Source: Terriglobales bacterium (GTDB lineage: Bacteria > Acidobacteriota > Terriglobia > Terriglobales > Acidobacteriaceae). From it: a DNA stretch of 64,000 nucleotides. Shown piece after piece: positions 1 to 9,600 of the stretch; position 1 is the first letter of the stretch, and each line of letters opens with the position of its first letter. Below the pieces are notes generated by a model. That model did not search any database. It saw only the letters and a program-made list of their open reading frames with translations, and was not told the origin of the DNA. Made by a program: the position numbers and the translations under genes. Location: the NCBI GenBank assembly GCA_035561515.1, contig DATMXP010000027.1, forward strand, positions 62,001 through 126,000, read 5' to 3'.

Positions 1-2
1 TC

Positions 3-1676
3 AACGGAACCATGGTCGTTGCGTTTGCAAAGGGACTTCAGGGCGATCATCCCCGCTACTGGCAGGCTGCTTCCCTGATGAAGCATTTTCTTGCGAACAG
101 TAACGAAGACACTCGCACTCACTCTTCTTCCGACTTCGACGAACGCCTCTTCCGCGAGTACTACTCCGTGCCATTCCGGCGCGGGATTCAAGAGGGCGGC
201 TCGCGGGCGTTTATGGCGTCGTACAACGCCTACAATGGCACCCCCATGGAGGTGAACCCCATTCTGAAGCAGGTTACAGTCGCCGAATGGGGAAATGACG
301 GCATTATCTGCACCGATGGCGGAGCGATGACTCTGCTGGTTACCGACCATAAGCGGTATCGTACTTTTGCCGAAGCTGCGGCGGAGTCGATCAAGGCCGG
401 CATCAATCAGTTTCTCGACCGGTACAACGCGCCGGTTCGAGAGGCGGTATCAAAGGGACTGCTGACCGAGAAAGACATCGACGCCGCTCTGCGTGGTGTC
501 TTCCGAGTCATGATCCGTCTCGGACAACTCGACCCACCCGACATGGTCCCATACTCGAAAATTAAAGACGGCCCCGATCCCTGGACCTCGGACGAGCACA
601 AGCAACTCGCCCGGCTCGTCACCCAGAAATCCATCGTCTTGCTGAAGAACGAGGCGAGCGCTCTTCCGCTCCATCAAAAGGAAATCAAGTCCATCGCCGT
701 GATCGGCCCCTACGCCGATCAGGTCCTACTCGACTGGTATTCGGGTACTCCGCCCTACACCGTCAGCCCACTCGAAGGCATACGCCGCCGCGCCGGCAAC
801 AGCGTCAAGGTGCAATTTGTTCGCACCAACGAGGAAGAAGCTGCGCGAGCTGCAAAGAATGCCGACGTCGCCATTGTGATCGTGGGGAATCATCCCGAGT
901 GTGACGCGGGATGGGCGAAGTGCCCCGTGCCCAGCAACGGTAAGGAGGCGGTCGACCGCCGCTCGATTGACCTCGAGCAGGAGCAACTGGTCCGCACAGT
1001 TTTCGCCGCGAACAAGCGTACGGTAATGGTGCTCCTCTCCAGTTTCCCGTATGCCATTAACTGGAGCGAGGAACACATTCCCGCGATCGTGCACGTCACG
1101 CACAACAGCCAGGAACTCGGCAACGCGCTCGCCGATGTTCTCTTCGGCGACGTCAACCCCGGTGGGCATCTCGTGCACACCTGGCCCACCAGTCAACTGC
1201 AATTGCCACCTCTGATGGACTACGACATCCGCCATGGGCGCACCTACATGTACTTCGGTGGCAACCCGCTATATCCCTTCGGCTATGGTCTGAGCTACAC
1301 CACCTTCGAATTTGGCCAATTGAAAACCAAATCGAGCGCGGTTTCCCCGGCTTCTTCTTTCATCGCCTCGGTTTCTTTGAAGAACACCGGGCCGATTAGT
1401 GGCGACGAGGTCGTGCAGATATACGCAACCTATCCCAGTTCGAAAGTGAGCCGCCCGTTCAAACAATTAGTCGGATTCAAGAGGGTAACGCTCAAGCCCG
1501 GAGAAGTACGTAACGTCGAAATATCTGTCCCGGCCTCGGTCCTCTCCTACTGGGACGTTGCGCAGCACGCATTCGTCACGGATGAAGGTCGTGTTCTGCT
1601 TCATGTCGGCAATTCGTCGGCGAATTGGAGCAGCAAGGCGGAAATTCGGGTTGAAGGCGGTAAAATCCCGAATTGA
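3..1676 (+). CDS. Glycoside hydrolase family 3 beta-glucosidase (5' partial)
   Basis: The frame is open from the first bases of the window, so the N-terminus is missing; the first ATG at 12 lies inside a conserved block (KGLQGD, then KHFLANSNE) and is not the start. The visible part is the end of the GH3 catalytic barrel, the nucleophile loop (CTDGG, Asp coded at 315-317), the alpha/beta sandwich domain and a C-terminal fibronectin-III-like domain (QLVGFKRV, LKPGE). GH3 enzymes release terminal beta-linked glucose or xylose from oligosaccharides. It is followed 76 bases downstream by a GH30 gene on the same strand, suggesting a carbohydrate-degradation pair. The exact substrate cannot be told. 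Confidence 0.93.
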   Translation, partial: NGTMVVAFAKGLQGDHPRYWQAASLMKHFLANSNEDTRTHSSSDFDERLFREYYSVPFRRGIQEGGSRAFMASYNAYNGTPMEVNPILKQVTVAEWGNDGIICTDGGAMTLLVTDHKRYRTFAEAAAESIKAGINQFLDRYNAPVREAVSKGLLTEKDIDAALRGVFRVMIRLGQLDPPDMVPYSKIKDGPDPWTSDEHKQLARLVTQKSIVLLKNEASALPLHQKEIKSIAVIGPYADQVLLDWYSGTPPYTVSPLEGIRRRAGNSVKVQFVRTNEEEAARAAKNADVAIVIVGNHPECDAGWAKCPVPSNGKEAVDRRSIDLEQEQLVRTVFAANKRTVMVLLSSFPYAINWSEEHIPAIVHVTHNSQELGNALADVLFGDVNPGGHLVHTWPTSQLQLPPLMDYDIRHGRTYMYFGGNPLYPFGYGLSYTTFEFGQLKTKSSAVSPASSFIASVSLKNTGPISGDEVVQIYATYPSSKVSRPFKQLVGFKRVTLKPGEVRNVEISVPASVLSYWDVAQHAFVTDEGRVLLHVGNSSANWSSKAEIRVEGGKIPN

Positions 1677-1752
1677 TTCCGTCGGCTTCATCATTTTAAT
1701 GCTCTTCAATTGCAGCCATGCGTTCTAACCATCATTCATTCGGAGCGATACT

Positions 1753-3174
1753 TTGCAGAACTTCAATCGTCGTGACTTCCTGAAAATCTCCGCCGTCGCA
1801 ACGGCAAGCGCGTCGTTGCCTCACGCCGTTTCGGCCCTTGCGTCAGATTCTCCTTCCGGTAACGTGTCGGTCTGGACCACCGCTGGCTCGCAAAAACATG
1901 CGAAACTGCCTTCTCTCGAATGGAAGAAGCTGGACAAAAGAGCAACGAATCTGATCACTGTCGATCCGGCTGAGCAGTACCAACAAGTGCTTGGATTTGG
2001 CGCGGCTTTCACGGACGCTGCTTGTTACACCCTCAGCCGCCTTGAACCATCCGTCCGTCAAGAGTTGTTCCACAATCTGTTTCATCCATCCGCAATCGGA
2101 CTATCGGCGAGTCGTGTCTGTATGGGTGCGAGTGACTACTCGCGTAACGTCTACAGTTATTCCGAAGGCAGCGAGCCTGATCCCGAAATGACACGTTTCT
2201 CCATCGCCCACGATCGCGAATACATTCTTCCGATCCTGCGCGAAGCACGAGCCGCCAACCCCGACATGTGGCTTCTTGCTTCCCCGTGGAGTCCACCCGG
2301 ATGGATGAAGTTCAACAATTCCATGCTGGGCGGAAGCATGCGTCGTAAATGGCTTGGCGCTTATGCAAAGTACTTCGACAAGTTTCTGGCCGCGTACGTC
2401 GCCGAAGGCGTCAAGATCAACTCCGTGACTCCGCAGAACGAAGTGGATACCGATCAGGATGGCAAGATGCCCGCCTGTATCTGGGCGCAGGAGTATGAGA
2501 TCGAGTTTGTCCGCGATCATCTCGGACCCGCACTCGCGAAATCGTCTGATTCCGCCGACATCTGGGTACTTGATCACAACTACAATCTCTGGGGCCGCGC
2601 TATCGGTGAGCTCGAGGACCCCGGTGCTAAGAAGTTCATCAAAGGCGTCGCCTGGCATGGATACGTCGGTACCCCCGACGCGATGACACACGTAAAGAAG
2701 CATTTCCCGGACGTGGACATGTTTTGGACTGAAGGCGGACCCGATTTCGATACGCCCGGATACGAGACTGAGTGGGCGAAGTGGTCAACCCAGTTCACCA
2801 GTATTCTGCGTAACTGGTCTCGCTCCATCATTGCCTGGAACTACGCGCTCGATGAAAAGGGCAAGCCGAATATCGGACCATTCAACTGCGCCGGTCTGGT
2901 CACCGTTCATTCCGCTACACGGGAACTTACCTACAGCGGGCAATATTGGGCGATGCAGCACTTTTCCCAGCACATTCAACGAGGAGCAAAAATCCTGAAG
3001 TCCACGGGTGGCGCCGAAGTGCAGCACGTGGTTGCCAGGAACACGCGTGGCGGATACGTCGCAGTTCTGACAAACTCCGCAAAGTCACCTGCTACCGCCA
3101 ATATCGCCGTCGGGAACTCAATGGTATCGATCGAACTTCCGTCCGATTCCGTCACCACTCTCGAATGGTCATAG
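1753..3174 (+). CDS. Tat-exported glycoside hydrolase family 30 (glucosylceramidase-like)
   Basis: The 473-residue protein opens with a twin-arginine motif (NRRDFLK) and a hydrophobic Ala/Ser-rich stretch, so export in folded form is likely. The start is TTG at 1753, the only position that keeps the whole Tat signal. The catalytic domain shows the GH30 pattern: ASPWSPPGWMK, acid/base Glu230 in TPQNEVD, and nucleophile Glu327 in FWTEGG; a C-terminal beta-sandwich closes the protein. GH30 enzymes cleave beta-glucosyl, beta-1,6-glucan or beta-xylosyl linkages; which one applies here is unknown. A strong terminator follows at 3193-3226. Confidence 0.92.
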   Translation: MQNFNRRDFLKISAVATASASLPHAVSALASDSPSGNVSVWTTAGSQKHAKLPSLEWKKLDKRATNLITVDPAEQYQQVLGFGAAFTDAACYTLSRLEPSVRQELFHNLFHPSAIGLSASRVCMGASDYSRNVYSYSEGSEPDPEMTRFSIAHDREYILPILREARAANPDMWLLASPWSPPGWMKFNNSMLGGSMRRKWLGAYAKYFDKFLAAYVAEGVKINSVTPQNEVDTDQDGKMPACIWAQEYEIEFVRDHLGPALAKSSDSADIWVLDHNYNLWGRAIGELEDPGAKKFIKGVAWHGYVGTPDAMTHVKKHFPDVDMFWTEGGPDFDTPGYETEWAKWSTQFTSILRNWSRSIIAWNYALDEKGKPNIGPFNCAGLVTVHSATRELTYSGQYWAMQHFSQHIQRGAKILKSTGGAEVQHVVARNTRGGYVAVLTNSAKSPATANIAVGNSMVSIELPSDSVTTLEWS

Positions 3175-3192
3175 TCGCCGCGCCATCGAAAT

Positions 3193-3226
3193 AAAGCCTG
3201 TGGTTGCCGTTGCAGCCACAGGCTTT
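3193..3226 (+). terminator. Rho-independent-type hairpin after the GH30 gene
   Basis: An 11-base perfect inverted repeat (AAAGCCTGTGG / CCACAGGCTTT) with a 12-base loop lies 19 bases past the GH30 stop. The T-tract is short. Confidence 0.75.
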
Positions 3227-3352
3227 CTGTACACTCGTGGTCAACCCCTCCGTGTTGGCGCACCCGCCCTTCAAACTAGGCCGCCAAGACCAGCTAAGCC
3301 CTTGAGAACAAAGAGAGATAAACTCCTGTTGCCCTAAGCGGCGGGCACCTCG

Positions 3353-3400
3353 GTCACGCGATTGTGACACTGCGTCACCCCCTCAGGTGCCACCTGTCAC
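3353..3400. promoter_or_regulatory. Cluster of GTCAC/GTGAC half-sites upstream of gdhA
   Basis: Four GTCAC or GTGAC pentamers lie in 48 bases, at 3353-3357, 3364-3368, 3374-3378 and 3396-3400. The middle two form an inverted pair with 5 bases between them. The arrangement looks like binding sites for a dimeric regulator of the CRP/FNR type, but the spacing differs by one base from the canonical CRP site. Confidence 0.35.
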
Positions 3401-3440
3401 AGTGGGGTTTCCCCCAAAATGGGACATTTGAGATGAGCAA

Positions 3441-3464
3441 TAATGATTTCTTATGGGATCATTA
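3441..3464. promoter_or_regulatory. Inverted repeat (possible operator) in the gdhA leader
   Basis: TAATGAT and ATCATTA form perfect 7-base arms separated by 10 bases. The repeat ends just before the gdhA Shine-Dalgarno sequence (AAGGAGA, about 3470), so a bound repressor or an RNA hairpin here could control gdhA expression. No regulator can be named. Confidence 0.4.
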
Positions 3465-3481
3465 GCATCAAGGAGACAGTC

Positions 3482-4822
3482 ATGCCTACGATGTTGGCCG
3501 AACAGCCAGGTTCGGACACGCAAGTAAAACAAAAGAAAGCTTCTAAACCTGCTAATTCTTTCGATATCGCGCAGGCCCAGTTTGACAAGGTAGCTGAGTA
3601 CTTGGGCCTCGACGAGCCTACGAGAGAACTGTTGCGATTCCCCCTTCGTGAGTATCACTTCGCCATCCCCGTCCGTATGGACGACGGAACCGTTAAGGTC
3701 TTCCGTGGATTTCGGGTCCAACACAATGACGCCCGCGGACCCGCAAAGGGTGGCATCCGCTTCCATCCCCACGAAACAGTAGATACCGTTCGCGCCCTTT
3801 CCATGTGGATGACTTGGAAATGCGCGGTGGTAGACATTCCGCTCGGCGGTGCCAAGGGCGGTGTGATCTGCGATCCCCACAACCTCAGCATGCGCGAACA
3901 AGAAGCGATCTGCCGAGGCTGGGTTCGTCAGGTCGTCTGCAATGTTGGCCCCACCACGGACATCCCGGCGCCCGACGTGATGACCAATTCCCAACACATG
4001 CTGTGGATGCTCGATGAATTCGAGAAGATCAATGGTGGACGCTACCCGGGTTTCATTACTGGCAAACCCGTTGGTATGGGCGGATCACTTGGACGCACCG
4101 AAGCCACGGGCTATGGTGTCGTCTTTACTCTCCGGGAGGCGCTGAAGGAACTCGGCCTTAAGCCCGAGAACACGACAGCCAGTGTTCAGGGCTTCGGCAA
4201 TGTCGCCCGATATGCAATTGAACTCTACATGAAGCTGGGCGGCCGGGTCATCGCTGTCTCCTGCTGGGATCAGGCGGATCAAACTTCTTACACGTACAAG
4301 AAGATGCCCGGCATCAATTTGCAGGAACTTCTGAGCATTACCGATAAGTTCGGTGGAATTAACAAAGAAAAAGCGCAGAGCCTCGGCTACGAAATGTTGC
4401 CGGGTGATGCCTGGATCCAGCAGGACGTCGATATCCTCATCCCGGCAGCACTTGAAAATCAGATCACTGGCGAGAACGTCGGCAGAATGAGCAAGCAGGT
4501 GAAGATCATCGCGGAAGGTGCGAATGGTCCCACCACACCAGAAGCCGACGCCGTTATTAAAGAGCGGGGTATCTGGGTGATTCCCGACTTCCTCGCTAAC
4601 GCCGGTGGCGTTACCTGCAGTTATTTTGAGCAAGTCCAGAGCAACATGAACTATTTCTGGGAGAAGGATGAAGTGCTTGGAAAGCTCGACGTGAAGATGA
4701 CGTCCGCTTACTACGCCGTGTCCGAACTTGCTCGCCGCCAGAAACTCTATATGCGCGACGCTGCTTACGCGATTGCCATCGGTAGAGTAGCGCAGGCCTG
4801 CCGCGAGCGTGGTTGGGTATAA
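3482..4822 (+). CDS. gdhA: Glu/Leu/Phe/Val-family glutamate dehydrogenase
   Basis: Interconverts glutamate and 2-oxoglutarate plus ammonia in the cytoplasm. The 446-residue protein has the substrate-domain motifs GPAKGGIRFHP and PLGGAKGGV with their catalytic lysines, the dinucleotide-binding turn GFGNVA in a Rossmann fold, and the late motifs PAALENQIT and EGANGPTT. The start at ATG 3482 is chosen because AAGGAGA stands a few bases upstream; an in-frame ATG at 3443 would add 13 unconserved residues. A 40-base gap separates it from a PEP-synthase-like gene pair that is probably co-transcribed. NAD versus NADP preference is not assigned. Confidence 0.95.
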   Translation: MPTMLAEQPGSDTQVKQKKASKPANSFDIAQAQFDKVAEYLGLDEPTRELLRFPLREYHFAIPVRMDDGTVKVFRGFRVQHNDARGPAKGGIRFHPHETVDTVRALSMWMTWKCAVVDIPLGGAKGGVICDPHNLSMREQEAICRGWVRQVVCNVGPTTDIPAPDVMTNSQHMLWMLDEFEKINGGRYPGFITGKPVGMGGSLGRTEATGYGVVFTLREALKELGLKPENTTASVQGFGNVARYAIELYMKLGGRVIAVSCWDQADQTSYTYKKMPGINLQELLSITDKFGGINKEKAQSLGYEMLPGDAWIQQDVDILIPAALENQITGENVGRMSKQVKIIAEGANGPTTPEADAVIKERGIWVIPDFLANAGGVTCSYFEQVQSNMNYFWEKDEVLGKLDVKMTSAYYAVSELARRQKLYMRDAAYAIAIGRVAQACRERGWV

Positions 4823-4862
4823 ACGATTCGTTAGGTGCCGTTAGATTCCGGTCGGAGGAGCC

Positions 4863-6641
4863 ATGAGCAATCAAGGAGTGGCACATGCCGATTTACCGGT
4901 ATTTGACCGGAACTTCTGGGACGGCACGTTTCGTTTCACTCGCATAGGAACAGGTTCCATCGGTGGAAAGGCCAGCAGCCTTGTATTCATCAAGGATCTG
5001 CTGGCCACCCAGATGGGAGAATTCGGCCGCCTCCCAAATATCAGAATCGATGTGCCCACCCTCGCCGTCATCGCGACGGATCATTTTGATGACTTCATAA
5101 GTCAGAACAAGTTGCTGGACCTTCCGTTCGAGGATATGTCCGACGATCGCATCGGCATGGCGTTCCAAAAAACGGAGCTCCCCGTCGAACTCCTCGGAGA
5201 TCTGCGTGCACTCAGCCAGCAGGTAAAGACACCTTTAGCAATTCGCTCGTCGAGTCTTCTTGAGGACAAGATCGGTCGCCCATTTGCCGGCGTATACGCC
5301 ACGAAGATGATTCCGAACAACCAGTTCGACGCCGATACGCGTTTCCGCAAGCTGGTTGAGGCAATGAAATGCGTCTACGCATCCACTTTCTTTCGTGAAG
5401 CGCGCGAGTACATTCGAACCACTGGTCGGAATCCACTCGACGAAAAGATGGCCGTTATCATCCAGGAAATCGTCGGACTCCGCCACGAGGATCGGTTTTA
5501 TCCCGACGTCTCCGGAGTCGCCCGATCTTATAACTATTACCCAATGGGATCGGCTCTGCCCGAGCAAGGTGTCGTCAGTCTTGCTTTAGGACTCGGCAAA
5601 ACCATCGTAGACGGCGGGATCACGTGGACCTACTCGCCCGAATACCCGAAGGTTGCTCCACCGTTCGGCTCTGTCGACGAGTTAATAGATGGCACCCAGA
5701 CTCACTTCTGGGCTGTAAACATGGGTAAGCCACCCGCTTACGATCCTGTCAGCGAAACCGAGTACATGGTAAATGCCAATCTCGGCGATGCTGAGTCAGA
5801 CGAAGTTCTCTCCCTTCTCGCCTCCACCTTCGATGTCGAACGTGATCGCATGATTCCCGGCACTCGTGCTCGAGGCCCCCGTGTTCTCAATTTCGCTCCG
5901 TTGCTGGTTCTCGAACAGATCCCGCTCAACTACGTGATCAAGGCACTGCTACGCGCCGCGGAGAGTGTTTTTGACCAAAAGGTAGAAATCGAGTTTGCGG
6001 TTACCATCCATTACGAGCGAGGGCAGTTTCAGTCCTTCCGGGTCGGACTCCTTCAGGTTCGCCCGATAGTGATCTCACGCGAATCCGTCACCGTTTCCGA
6101 AGAAGACCTGACGAAACCGGACGTGATAGTCGCCTCTGATAAGGTCCTCGGCAACGGATCAGTTCCCAACATTCACGACATTGTCTTCGTCCGGCCCGAC
6201 TCCTTCTCTTCCGGGACAACTCCCATCCTTGCCGCCGAGATTGGCGCCATCAATAAACGTCTTCAGGAGCAGGGACGCTCGTACCTATTGATAGGTTTTG
6301 GGCGTTGGGGTAGTTCACACCCGTCTCTCGGTATACCGGTAGACTGGAGTCAGATCTCGGCAGCCAGGGTCATCATTGAATCCACTCTGCCAAATATGAA
6401 CGTGGAATTGAGCCAGGGATCCCATTTCTTCCATAACCTTTCAAGCTTTGACGCCAAGTACCTCATGTTGCGCTACGATGGTCGGTTCCGGATCAACTGG
6501 GATTGGCTGAACCGCCAGCCCGTAGCAGATGAGACTGAGCATGTTCGCCATGTCCATCTCGCGGAACCGCTCGACATCCGGGTCGATGGCCGGAGCGGGC
6601 GAGGATTGATTCAATCCGGAAGACCGAGGAGCACCACGTAA
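4863..6641 (+). CDS. PEP/pyruvate-binding (PPDK N-domain) protein without phosphotransfer domains
   Basis: The 592-residue protein carries an ATP-grasp domain of the PEP synthase / pyruvate phosphate dikinase N-terminal type: GGK at residues 34-36, IRSSSLLED with Arg128, MAVIIQEIV, and ALGLGKTIVDGG. A further C-terminal region has FGRWGSSHPSLGIPV and GSHFFHNL, shared with the downstream protein. The swivelling His domain and the PEP-binding barrel of true PEP synthase (usually about 800 residues) are not visible, so a classical PEP synthase reaction is unlikely. GGAGG stands just upstream of the ATG. The stop overlaps the next start by one base, which implies translational coupling. Its partner or substrate is unknown. 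Confidence 0.8.
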   Translation: MSNQGVAHADLPVFDRNFWDGTFRFTRIGTGSIGGKASSLVFIKDLLATQMGEFGRLPNIRIDVPTLAVIATDHFDDFISQNKLLDLPFEDMSDDRIGMAFQKTELPVELLGDLRALSQQVKTPLAIRSSSLLEDKIGRPFAGVYATKMIPNNQFDADTRFRKLVEAMKCVYASTFFREAREYIRTTGRNPLDEKMAVIIQEIVGLRHEDRFYPDVSGVARSYNYYPMGSALPEQGVVSLALGLGKTIVDGGITWTYSPEYPKVAPPFGSVDELIDGTQTHFWAVNMGKPPAYDPVSETEYMVNANLGDAESDEVLSLLASTFDVERDRMIPGTRARGPRVLNFAPLLVLEQIPLNYVIKALLRAAESVFDQKVEIEFAVTIHYERGQFQSFRVGLLQVRPIVISRESVTVSEEDLTKPDVIVASDKVLGNGSVPNIHDIVFVRPDSFSSGTTPILAAEIGAINKRLQEQGRSYLLIGFGRWGSSHPSLGIPVDWSQISAARVIIESTLPNMNVELSQGSHFFHNLSSFDAKYLMLRYDGRFRINWDWLNRQPVADETEHVRHVHLAEPLDIRVDGRSGRGLIQSGRPRSTT

Positions 6642-9600
6642 TGCCGCACGACGAGGGCCAACTCAGCAACATCGTGCACGCACTGCGCGAGCGTGCGAAG
6701 GAACTGAACTGTCTATATCAGGTGAACGATCTTCTCACCGCGAATGGTGAGCGGCCGCTTGAGGAGGTGTTGAGACAGGTCATAGAGATATTGCCCAATG
6801 GCTGGCAGTACAGCGAGATGTGCAAGGCTCGCGTTCTTATCGAGAACATATCCATCGAGCCACCCGGCTTTCGCGTAACCCCCTGGTCGCTATCGGCGAC
6901 CATTCTGGTGGAAGGCGAGCCTGTCGGTGCCGTCGAGGTCTTCTACACCAGGCAGATGCCGCACGCCGATGAAGGTCCTTTCCTCAAAGAGGAGCGTAGG
7001 CTCATCGAGACCGTTGCTGAACGCATTGCCAGCACCCTCACCCAGGAACGCCTCAAGACCGCTCATCGCGATTGGCTGAAGACCACCGGCGAAATCCGCA
7101 ACGAGAAATACGAGTGGCGCGTAGTCCTCGATTTCCTCCGTGAAACCGACGCTGCACTGCTGAAGCGTATTTCGCGCAAGCTGATCAATCATCTCAGCTG
7201 GCGCGGAGTTCATGAAGCTCGCGAGCTCCTTCAACGAGGCACCATCCCGGGGCTGCTGGAGTCTATCGCCGACGAGAATCGCCCTTTACGCCGCATGATG
7301 AAGAGTGCGCCTGATCTGACTGAAGACGCCTTCCGCATTGCGAGCGAGCACCTCAACGAATCGGAAATTCTGCAGTTGGTCACCACCTGGATCAAGGAAG
7401 ACAAATCCAGTTTTCTCGTCCGCGCCCTGGAAAATCAGGACACTCCGCTCGGTGAGATCATCGAAGCCCTTGAGCGCTATCACCACACTAGCATCGAGGA
7501 AAGTGAGCTCTCGCTCGCTACACAAAAGGGTCTCCGCGTATCTTTGATCCGCCGCTTCTTCTCCGAGAATGTCGATTTCATTAACGTCGCCGAAGAGTTT
7601 ATTGAGGTTAAAGACTTCTACGAACTGCTGGGGAGCATCATCTACCCCCCGCGGTGTCATGGCAAACTCGGCGGCAAGAGCGCGGGTCTTTTCCTTGCTA
7701 AGAAAATCGTCGACAAGTCTCCGCGCGTCAGCCAGAACCTTCGTCGGATCAAAGTACCTAAAACCTGGTATGTCACTTCCGACTGGATTCTCCACTTTGT
7801 CCATCACAACGACCTGGAAGACGTCCTCAGCCGCAAATATTCCGAGATCGACCAAATCCGGCAGGAGTACCCGCACCTCGTAGCTCTGTTTAAGAACTCG
7901 TCTTTTCCGTCCGAACTGGCGAAGGGCCTCGCCGTTGCGCTTGAGGACCTCGGCGACAAGCCGCTAATCGTCCGCAGCTCAAGTTTGCTCGAGGACCGCT
8001 CCGGTTCTGCGTTTTCCGGAAAATATAAAAGTCTCTTTCTGGGCAATCGTGGCACTAAAGAAGAACGGCTCTCCGCATTGATGGATGCGATCGCGGAAGT
8101 GTACGCCTCCATCTTTGGCCCCGATCCGACCGAATACCGTATCGAGCGCGGACTTCTCCACGTCCACGAAGAGATGGGCATCATGATCCAGGAGGTCGTG
8201 GGGCAGTCCATCGGCCGGTACTTCCTCCCGGCGTGCTCCGGAGTCGCCTTCAGCAACAACGAATTCCGGTGGTCATCTCGCATCCAGCGAGGCGATGGCC
8301 TCATTCGCTTGGTGCCCGGCTTGGGTACCCGCGCCGTCGACCGCGTCTCTGACGATTACCCCGTTCTCATCGCTCCTGGTCAGCCAAACCTCAGGGCGAA
8401 TGTGACCGTCGACGAAATCGAGAAGTACTCGCCGAAGCGCATCGATGTCATCAACCTCGAATCCAACGCTTTCGAGACCGTCAGTGCCTTCGAACTGCTG
8501 GCTGAATGCGGATCCCAATATCCGCAAGTCAGGAACCTCGTCTCCGTTATTAAGGGTGACTGGATTCAGCAGCCCATTGGGATGCCGAACTTCGAAACCG
8601 ACGACGTCGTCTTTACCTTCGAAGGCCTCATTCGGAATACGAGCTTTGTCGCGCTGCTTCGGGAACTGTTGACTCTGCTTCAGGCCAGGCTTAGGAAACC
8701 GGTCGATATCGAGTTTGCCTATGATGGCCAGGATTTCTATCTCGTCCAATGCAGGCCCGAAAGCGCCGGCGGCGATGCCACCCCATCTGCCATCCCGCAG
8801 AACATTCCAAGTGACAAGGTCGTCTTTTCCGCGAGCAAATTTGTCTCCAACGGCAGAGTTCCCGACACGACTCACATCGTCTACGTCGATCTGGATGGCT
8901 ACAGCCAGCTGGAAATGTCGCAGATGCTCGAAGTCGGACGCGCCGTGAGTCGGCTCAACAAGTTACTTCCCAAGCGTCAGTTCATCATGATCGGCCCGGG
9001 AAGGTGGGGAAGTCGTGGCGATATTAAGCTCGGTGTGCCCGTTACGTATTCCGACATCAACAACACGAGCATGCTCATCGAAGTCGCCCGGCAGCGTGGC
9101 AACTACACCCCCGATCTTTCCTTCGGGACTCACTTCTTTCAGGACCTGGTCGAAGCCTCCATCCGCTATTTGCCGCTCTATCCAGATGAGGGGGACGCCG
9201 TCTTCAGGGAGAGCTTTCTTAAGCGTTCGCGCAATCTTCTCCCCGAGCTCTTGCCTGAATTCGCGAGTCTCTCGGACACGCTACACGTCATCGATGTTCC
9301 CGGAACCACCGGCGGATTGATTCTTCGTGTCCTGATGAATGCCGATCTCGATCAGGCCGTGGGATTTCTCGCTGAGCCATCTACCGGCAAGAACAAGCAG
9401 GAATTCGAGTTTGACACCAGCGGTGTCGTTGAGAAGGTCTCGGATGAGCACTGGCGCTGGCGCTTCCGTATGGCTCAGCGGATCGCTGCACAGCTCGATC
9501 CGGAGAAATTCGGCGTGAAGGCTTTCTACCTCATCGGCAGTACCAAAAATGCTACCGCCGGCCCCGCCAGCGACATCGATATCATGCTCCACTTCACCGG

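Noticed and set aside
4863..6641. Classical phosphoenolpyruvate synthase (ppsA)
   Set aside because: Only the ATP-grasp domain is present; the phosphohistidine swivel and PEP-binding barrel are missing, so the symbol would mislead.
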